64,000 nt of DNA from JAEVLT01 sp964484065. GTDB taxonomy: Bacteria; Bacillota; Bacilli; Bacillales; Cytobacillaceae. Location of the stretch: NCBI GenBank assembly GCA_964484065.1, contig CAZAEW010000001.1, forward strand, positions 124,001 to 188,000. The letters are read 5' to 3'. This document shows, in pieces, positions 59,129 through 64,000 of this stretch (position 1 is its first letter; each line of letters starts with the position of its first letter). Under the pieces are notes generated by a model, which saw nothing but the letters and a program-made list of their open reading frames with translations, was not told where the DNA came from and made no database searches. A program made the translations under genes and the position numbers.

Positions 59129-60232
59129 CTACTGTTGATTATCTTTGATTAACTGCTTCATCAAAGCAAAGAGCCTCTGTGCAGAATCAGGAACACCCAT
59201 TTTTTTGGTTTTATTTTTCATATCCGTTAATTTCTCTTTGTCTAACATGATTTGATCAATCGATTTGACCAAACTCTTGCTGTTTAAATCCTTTTCCAAA
59301 AGCAGTTCTGCTGCTCCTTGATCACTTAAAGACCGGGCATTTTTCTCCTGATGATTGTTTGTTACATACGGGCTTGGAATTAAAATGCTTGGAATCCCAA
59401 GCGAAGTCAGTTCCGCAAGAGTTGTTGCCCCTGCCCTGGAAACGACCAAGTCAATTCCGGCAAGGATTTCGGGCATATTATGAATAAATGGTTTAATAAT
59501 CACATTCTGCGGATTTCCAACCAGCTCAACTTCTTTTTTTACATTCTCGAAATGGACATCACCGGTAATATAAAGAATCTGGTAAGGCTTTGCGGCAAAA
59601 TCCGATAATGATTTTACAACAGCCTCATTAATAGGTCTTGCTCCGCGGCTTCCCCCAAAGATTAAAACCGTCGGCAGTGTTGTGCTTAAACCGGCGGATA
59701 ACCTTCCTTGAATCCCATCCTTTCCGACAACTTCCGTTGCGCGGGGATTTCCTGTAAAAACCGTTTTATTTTCTGGAAAATAATCTTTTGCGTCCTCAAA
59801 GCAAACTGCAATTTTATTTACATATCTGCTTAAAAATTTATTTGTCAGGCCTGGAACACTGTTTTGTTCATGGATAATCGTTGGAATCTTTAATTTTGCT
59901 GCAGCATATACTACAGGACCGCAGACATATCCGCCCGTGCCAATGACAATATCAGGTTTAAATTCTTTTAATAATTTTTTACTATCCGATGTCCCTTTTA
60001 CAAATCGAAAGATGGTTTTCAAGTTATCCAGTGACAGTTTTCTTTTAAAGCCTGTTATATGTATGGCTTTAAAAGGAATTTTCTCTCTTGGAACAAGTTT
60101 ACTTTCTAAGCCATTCGTCGTTCCAATATATAAAAATTCTGCATTTTTTGTTTCCTTTTGAATTTCTCTGACAAGGGCAAGGGCAGGATATATGTGGCCG
60201 CCCGTTCCTCCGCCACTGATCACGATTTTCAT
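59129..60232 (-). CDS. murG: UDP-GlcNAc transferase to lipid I, MurG
   Basis: Peripheral membrane glycosyltransferase that makes lipid II. 367 residues, GT-B fold: GGGTGGH at 7-13, HEQNSVPG near 126, IFGGSRGA, and SRAGATTLAEL for UDP-GlcNAc. The start MKIVISGGG is ATG at 60232 with GGAGTGG upstream; a GTG at 60241 overlaps that site. It follows the spoVE terminator, so a promoter is expected in the AT-rich 60242-60372, but no clear one is seen. Confidence 0.97.
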   Translation of the reverse strand: MKIVISGGGTGGHIYPALALVREIQKETKNAEFLYIGTTNGLESKLVPREKIPFKAIHITGFKRKLSLDNLKTIFRFVKGTSDSKKLLKEFKPDIVIGTGGYVCGPVVYAAAKLKIPTIIHEQNSVPGLTNKFLSRYVNKIAVCFEDAKDYFPENKTVFTGNPRATEVVGKDGIQGRLSAGLSTTLPTVLIFGGSRGARPINEAVVKSLSDFAAKPYQILYITGDVHFENVKKEVELVGNPQNVIIKPFIHNMPEILAGIDLVVSRAGATTLAELTSLGIPSILIPSPYVTNNHQEKNARSLSDQGAAELLLEKDLNSKSLVKSIDQIMLDKEKLTDMKNKTKKMGVPDSAQRLFALMKQLIKDNQQ

Positions 60233-60372
60233 TTTTACCACTCCATTAAATAATTAGAGAACTTAACCCATTCTACTATATACAATAAAAAATACATTTG
60301 CCTTAAAAATATTGTAAAAGAAATGTAATAATGCGTAATCTTTATTATAAAATATGTTATTTCTACAATAAA

Positions 60373-60400
60373 CAAAAAGAACCCTGCATTGAACAGGGTT
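60373..60400 (-). terminator. Rho-independent terminator after spoVE
   Basis: Minus strand AACCCTG, 7-base loop, CAGGGTT (60380-60400) then CTTTTTG. It starts about 36 bases past the spoVE stop. Confidence 0.88.
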
Positions 60401-60436
60401 TCATTATTTGCCTAGTTTCTGCGCTTTCCGTTTTCC

Positions 60437-61537
60437 TCAATATCTTGCATACCGGCTGATGTTGAGAAGAACACCAATTGCCATCAGCATCAGAGTCAAG
60501 GAAGATCCGCCGTAGCTTAAAAAAGGGAGTGTAATTCCTGTAACAGGCATCAGTCCCGTTACCACTCCGATGTTAATCATGACCTGAATCGCTACCATTG
60601 CAATAATCCCCACAGCGAGGAAACTCCCATATAAATCCGGGGCACCCAAAGCAATCCTGATTCCTCTCCACAGCAAAATGGAAAACAGCAATAAAATTAA
60701 GGAGCCGCCGATAAATCCTAACTCTTCAGACAGTATGGCAAAAATAAAATCGGTTTGCGGTTCCGGCAGATAGAAGAACTTTTGCCTGCTTTCACCCAAA
60801 CCAAGACCAAACAGTCCTCCAGGCCCAATTGCATAGAGTGATTGAATAATTTGAAAACCGCTCCCAAGAGGGTCAGACCATGGATCCAAAAAAGAGGTGA
60901 TCCTTTTTATCCGATAAGGAGCAGAGATGATTAACCCTACAAAACCCGCTACTCCCATCAATCCTAATGCTGCAAAATGACTGATCCGTGCTCCTGCTAT
61001 AAAAATCATTACGACACATGTTCCCATCATAACCGTTCCTGTCCCCAAATCGGGTTGAAGCATAATCATCGCAAACGCGATAAATGCCAACCCCAGAGAA
61101 GGAACAAGTCCTTTGCGGAAAGAAGTGATGACTTTTTGACGTTCAGACAAGTATTTTGCCAGAAAGGCGATCATTGCCAGTTTCATGAATTCGGATGGCT
61201 GAATAGAAAAAGCCCCGACACCAATCCAGCTCCTTGATCCATTTCGGACGTTTCCGATTCCCGGGATGAGAACGAGAACCAAAAGAACAAAACAAACAAT
61301 TATTATCGGTTTTGCATATGTACGCCAAGTCCAATAGTTGACATTCATAATAAAAAACATTGCTGCTATCCCGACGCCGGCAAAGAGCATTTGCCTTTTT
61401 GCAAAAAAGAAGGAATCATGGAATTTGTATTCTGCCCAGACAGCGCTCGCGCTATATACCATGATTAACCCAACTGTGAGAAGTGTTAATGTGACGATTA
61501 ATAAAATAAAATCAGGAGTCGTTTTTTTTGTCGGCAC
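60437..61537 (-). CDS. spoVE: Spore cortex SEDS glycosyltransferase SpoVE
   Basis: SEDS-family peptidoglycan polymerase for spore cortex, paired with SpoVD. 366 residues, as in B. subtilis; about ten membrane helices with NGSRSWIGVGAFSIQPSEFMKLA, QPDLGTG and PVTGITLPFLSYGGSS. The start is GTG at 61537 in MPTKKTTPDF; GTG codons further upstream (to 61546) lie in the AAGGTGTGG ribosome site. Close to FtsW/RodA, but N-terminus and gene position favour SpoVE. Confidence 0.95.
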   Translation of the reverse strand: MPTKKTTPDFILLIVTLTLLTVGLIMVYSASAVWAEYKFHDSFFFAKRQMLFAGVGIAAMFFIMNVNYWTWRTYAKPIIIVCFVLLVLVLIPGIGNVRNGSRSWIGVGAFSIQPSEFMKLAMIAFLAKYLSERQKVITSFRKGLVPSLGLAFIAFAMIMLQPDLGTGTVMMGTCVVMIFIAGARISHFAALGLMGVAGFVGLIISAPYRIKRITSFLDPWSDPLGSGFQIIQSLYAIGPGGLFGLGLGESRQKFFYLPEPQTDFIFAILSEELGFIGGSLILLLFSILLWRGIRIALGAPDLYGSFLAVGIIAMVAIQVMINIGVVTGLMPVTGITLPFLSYGGSSLTLMLMAIGVLLNISRYARY

Positions 61538-61617
61538 TGCCACCACACCTTTTAAGACGCAAGTATTAGGGCCTAAAAGCTTTGGATCAAAAAGGCGATT
61601 CTGCTACTGACAAGCCC

Positions 61618-62970
61618 TTACTTAAGCTTATGCACCGCTTCGATAAAAATGTCTCCCCTGACTTCGAAAGTTTTATATTGATCCCAGCTCGCACAGGCAG
61701 GAGAAAGCAAAATGATATCTCCTGTAACGGATTGTTCAAAAGCAATCGGCACAGCTTTTTCAACATTATCGACTCTTGTTATTTGTTTTATTCCTGCATC
61801 ACGTCCGACTCGCTCAATTTTAGCTGCCGTTTCCCCAAAAGTAATTAATGCTTTGACATTTTTTAAATAAGGAATGAGTTCATCAAACTCATTTCCGCGG
61901 TCCAACCCTCCGGCAAGCAGGACAATCGGCGCTTTAAACGCTGCAAGTGCATTTACCGTTGCCAAAATATTTGTTGCTTTCGAATCGTTATAAAATTTTC
62001 TGCCGGATATTTCAGCTACATATTGAAGGCGGTGCTTAACGCCTGTAAATGAGCGCAGAACTTCTGCAATGGCGCTGTTGTCAACACCAGAAAGTTTTGC
62101 GGCAGCCATTGCACATAAAATATTTTCCAGATTATGAGCTCCAGGCAGGGCAATTTCACTGATCTTCATCACTTTTTCACCATTAAAGCAAAGCCAGCCT
62201 TCTTTTACATCTGCCCCTTCAGATAATTCATTTTTCGCAGAAAATGGCACAATTTTTGCTTTAGAAGACCGGGCAATTCCCATGACATCCGGGTGCTCCG
62301 CATTAACTATTAAAAAGTCCTTTTCCGTCTGGTTTTTAGTGATGTTGGCTTTTGCCTCTATGTATTCCTTTCTTGTTCCGTGATAGTCCAAATGTGCATC
62401 ATAAATATTAGTAATTATGGCAATTTTAGGATTAAATGTCTGGATTCCCATCAACTGAAAAGAGGACAGTTCAATGACGATATTATTTTCTTTCGTGGCA
62501 AATTGAGCGACACCTGAAGCCACTTTTCCAATATTGCCTGCAATTAATGGCTTTTTCTTTCCAGCGTGCAGCATTTCAAAAACCAACGTTGTGGTGGTCG
62601 TTTTCCCATTGGTTCCAGTGATTCCGATAAAGGGTGCTTCAGATATTTGGTACGCCAGCTCTACTTCTGTAATAACCGGAATTCCTTTTTCAACAGCCCC
62701 TTTAATCATTGGATTATTATAGGGGATTCCTGGATTCTTCACAATCAATTCAAAGCCTTCTTCAAGCAGCTCGATTGGGTGCTCCCCGCAAATGACCTTA
62801 ATGCCTTGTTCGAGAAGTTCCTGAGCTTCAGGATTTTCTGATAATGGTTTTTTATCATTAACGGTAACGAAGGCACCAAGCTGATGCAATAAAGCGGCAG
62901 CCGAAACGCCGCTTTTAGCTAAGCCAAGGACAAGAATTTTTTTATGATAATACGTTTTAATCTGCTTCAA
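61618..62970 (-). CDS. murD: UDP-MurNAc-L-Ala D-glutamate ligase
   Basis: Adds D-Glu to UDP-MurNAc-L-Ala. 450 residues: N-terminal UDP-binding domain, ATP-binding loop GTNGKTTTT (119-127), ELSSFQLMG, TNIYDAHLDYHG, and the third domain with GGLDRGNEFDEL and LLSPACASWDQY. The start is TTG at 62970, immediately after the mraY stop, with GAGGTG ten bases upstream. Confidence 0.97.
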   Translation of the reverse strand: MKQIKTYYHKKILVLGLAKSGVSAAALLHQLGAFVTVNDKKPLSENPEAQELLEQGIKVICGEHPIELLEEGFELIVKNPGIPYNNPMIKGAVEKGIPVITEVELAYQISEAPFIGITGTNGKTTTTTLVFEMLHAGKKKPLIAGNIGKVASGVAQFATKENNIVIELSSFQLMGIQTFNPKIAIITNIYDAHLDYHGTRKEYIEAKANITKNQTEKDFLIVNAEHPDVMGIARSSKAKIVPFSAKNELSEGADVKEGWLCFNGEKVMKISEIALPGAHNLENILCAMAAAKLSGVDNSAIAEVLRSFTGVKHRLQYVAEISGRKFYNDSKATNILATVNALAAFKAPIVLLAGGLDRGNEFDELIPYLKNVKALITFGETAAKIERVGRDAGIKQITRVDNVEKAVPIAFEQSVTGDIILLSPACASWDQYKTFEVRGDIFIEAVHKLK

Positions 62971-63945
62971 TTACAACCACACCTCGATATAGATTCCTAT
63001 AATAGCAAAAATTAAACCTACGCTCCAAAAGGTTACAACTACTCTCCATTCTGACCATCCGCAAAGTTCATAATGATGGTGCAGGGGGCTCATTCGAAAG
63101 ATTCTTCTGCCTGTGGTTTTAAATGAGATCACTTGCAAAATAACGGAGAGTGTTTCAATCACAAATACCCCGCCAATGATAATTAATAAAATTTCTAATT
63201 TGGTTAAAATGGCAATTGCCGCAATAGCACCGCCAAGTGCGAGTGAGCCCGTATCGCCCATAAATACCTTTGCAGGGTGGGCATTGAAGACTAAGAAACC
63301 TAATACAGCCCCAACGACAGCAACGGAGAAAATGGCTATTTCATATTGATGAAGATTCCAAGCCAGAACCGCATATGCCCCAAAGGCAATCGCCGCTGTA
63401 CCGGAAACGAGTCCATCGAGTCCATCAGTAAGATTGACGGCATTAGAAAAACCAACCATCCAAAAAGTGATAAAAAGAACGAAAAACCAGCCTAGATCAA
63501 TCGAATAATCCCCAAAGGGAAGACTGATTTCCGTTGTAAAACCGTTATGTTTATAAATGATATAAAAAATGACAGAAATAATAATTTGCCCCAACAGCTT
63601 TTGTCTTGAAGTCAAGCCTAAATTTCTTTTCATGACGACTTTAATAAAGTCATCCAGGAAGCCTAAGAGACCAAAGCCCAACGTGACAAATAAAAGTAAA
63701 AATGTTTTTACGGTTGGTTCAGCAAACTTCCCGGTCATGACGAGGGTTGTAAGCACGATTGAAAATAAGATCATCACTCCGCCCATTGTTGGAGTACCTG
63801 ATTTTTTCTGGTGTGATTTAGGCCCCTCTTCCCGAATGCTTTGTCCAAATTTTAACCTTCTTAGAAAGGGAATAAAAACTGGACAAAGCAAAACGGTAAT
63901 GAGAAAGCCCAAAATAATTGTGAAAAGGATAACTTGCTCCAGCAT
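62971..63945 (-). CDS. mraY: Phospho-MurNAc-pentapeptide transferase MraY
   Basis: Transfers phospho-MurNAc-pentapeptide to undecaprenyl phosphate, giving lipid I. 324 residues, about ten membrane helices; EGPKSHQKKSGTPTMGG, the catalytic NLTDGLDGL and MGDTGSLALGG aspartates, and the HHHYELCGW loop are all present. ATG at 63945 after GGAGGGG. The last 55 bases of the window upstream hold only its ribosome site; murE is expected beyond the edge. Confidence 0.98.
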   Translation of the reverse strand: MLEQVILFTIILGFLITVLLCPVFIPFLRRLKFGQSIREEGPKSHQKKSGTPTMGGVMILFSIVLTTLVMTGKFAEPTVKTFLLLFVTLGFGLLGFLDDFIKVVMKRNLGLTSRQKLLGQIIISVIFYIIYKHNGFTTEISLPFGDYSIDLGWFFVLFITFWMVGFSNAVNLTDGLDGLVSGTAAIAFGAYAVLAWNLHQYEIAIFSVAVVGAVLGFLVFNAHPAKVFMGDTGSLALGGAIAAIAILTKLEILLIIIGGVFVIETLSVILQVISFKTTGRRIFRMSPLHHHYELCGWSEWRVVVTFWSVGLIFAIIGIYIEVWL

Positions 63946-64000
63946 TTTATCCCCTCCTTCCTGATAATTGTACGGTTAATTTCCATTTATTTTGCGGGAT

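Noticed and set aside
60242..60372. Promoter for murG in the AT-rich gap
   Set aside because: Several TATA-like hexamers occur but none has an acceptable -35 at 16-18 bases; one probably exists but cannot be chosen by eye.

Overview
The window comes from an endospore-forming low-GC Firmicute of the Bacillaceae. It carries spoVM, spoVE, spoIIGA, sigE and sigG, uses strong AGGAGG-type ribosome sites with frequent TTG and GTG starts, has PyrR attenuators and an isoleucine T-box, and follows the gene order known from the Bacillus subtilis 135-145 degree region almost gene for gene. Nearly every gene lies on the minus strand, so the window is read from high to low coordinates. Only rpmB and rqcH are on the plus strand. 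I see no rRNA, tRNA, CRISPR array, prophage or insertion sequence.

Layout in transcription order. 64000-52773 is the division and cell-wall cluster: mraY, murD, spoVE, murG, murB, divIB, ylxW, ylxX, sbp, ftsA, ftsZ. 52509-49869 is the sporulation sigma cassette spoIIGA, sigE, sigG. 49770-45798 holds ylmC, pgeF/ylmD, ylmE, sepF, ylmG, ylmH (rqcP2) and divIVA. Then come T-box-controlled ileS, ylyA, lspA and rluD. 40810-28717 is the complete pyrimidine operon pyrR-pyrP-pyrB-pyrC-carA-carB-pyrK-pyrD-pyrF-pyrE with three PyrR attenuators. rqcH (plus) converges on pyrE and diverges from the calcium P-type ATPase yloB. 24033-21968 is yloC-remA-gmk-rpoZ. 21849-9211 is coaBC-priA-def-fmt-rsmB-rlmN-prpC-prkC-rsgA-rpe-thiN, followed by spoVM. 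rpmB (plus) then faces away from yloU-fakA. The window ends with sdaAB-sdaAA-recG and the FapR-controlled lipid operon fapR-plsX-fabD, which is cut by the window edge.

The genes are mostly core: septum formation and peptidoglycan precursors, the mother-cell and forespore sigma switch, UMP synthesis, translation (start, modification, rescue), phospholipid and fatty-acid entry, and Ser/Thr phosphorylation.

I found no convincing undescribed multi-gene system. The most unusual item is a palindromic repeat of about 125 bp inserted between the third pyr attenuator and pyrB (38266-38391). It also creates a false N-terminal extension on pyrB. Other points worth a look are candidate developmental promoters (Spo0A-type before spoIIGA, sigma-F-type before sigG, sigma-H-type before ftsA), Spo0A-box matches before divIVA and coaBC, and a DksA-like YlyA that has lost most zinc ligands. 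All identifications rest on reading the sequence and on recalled family knowledge. No database search was run.
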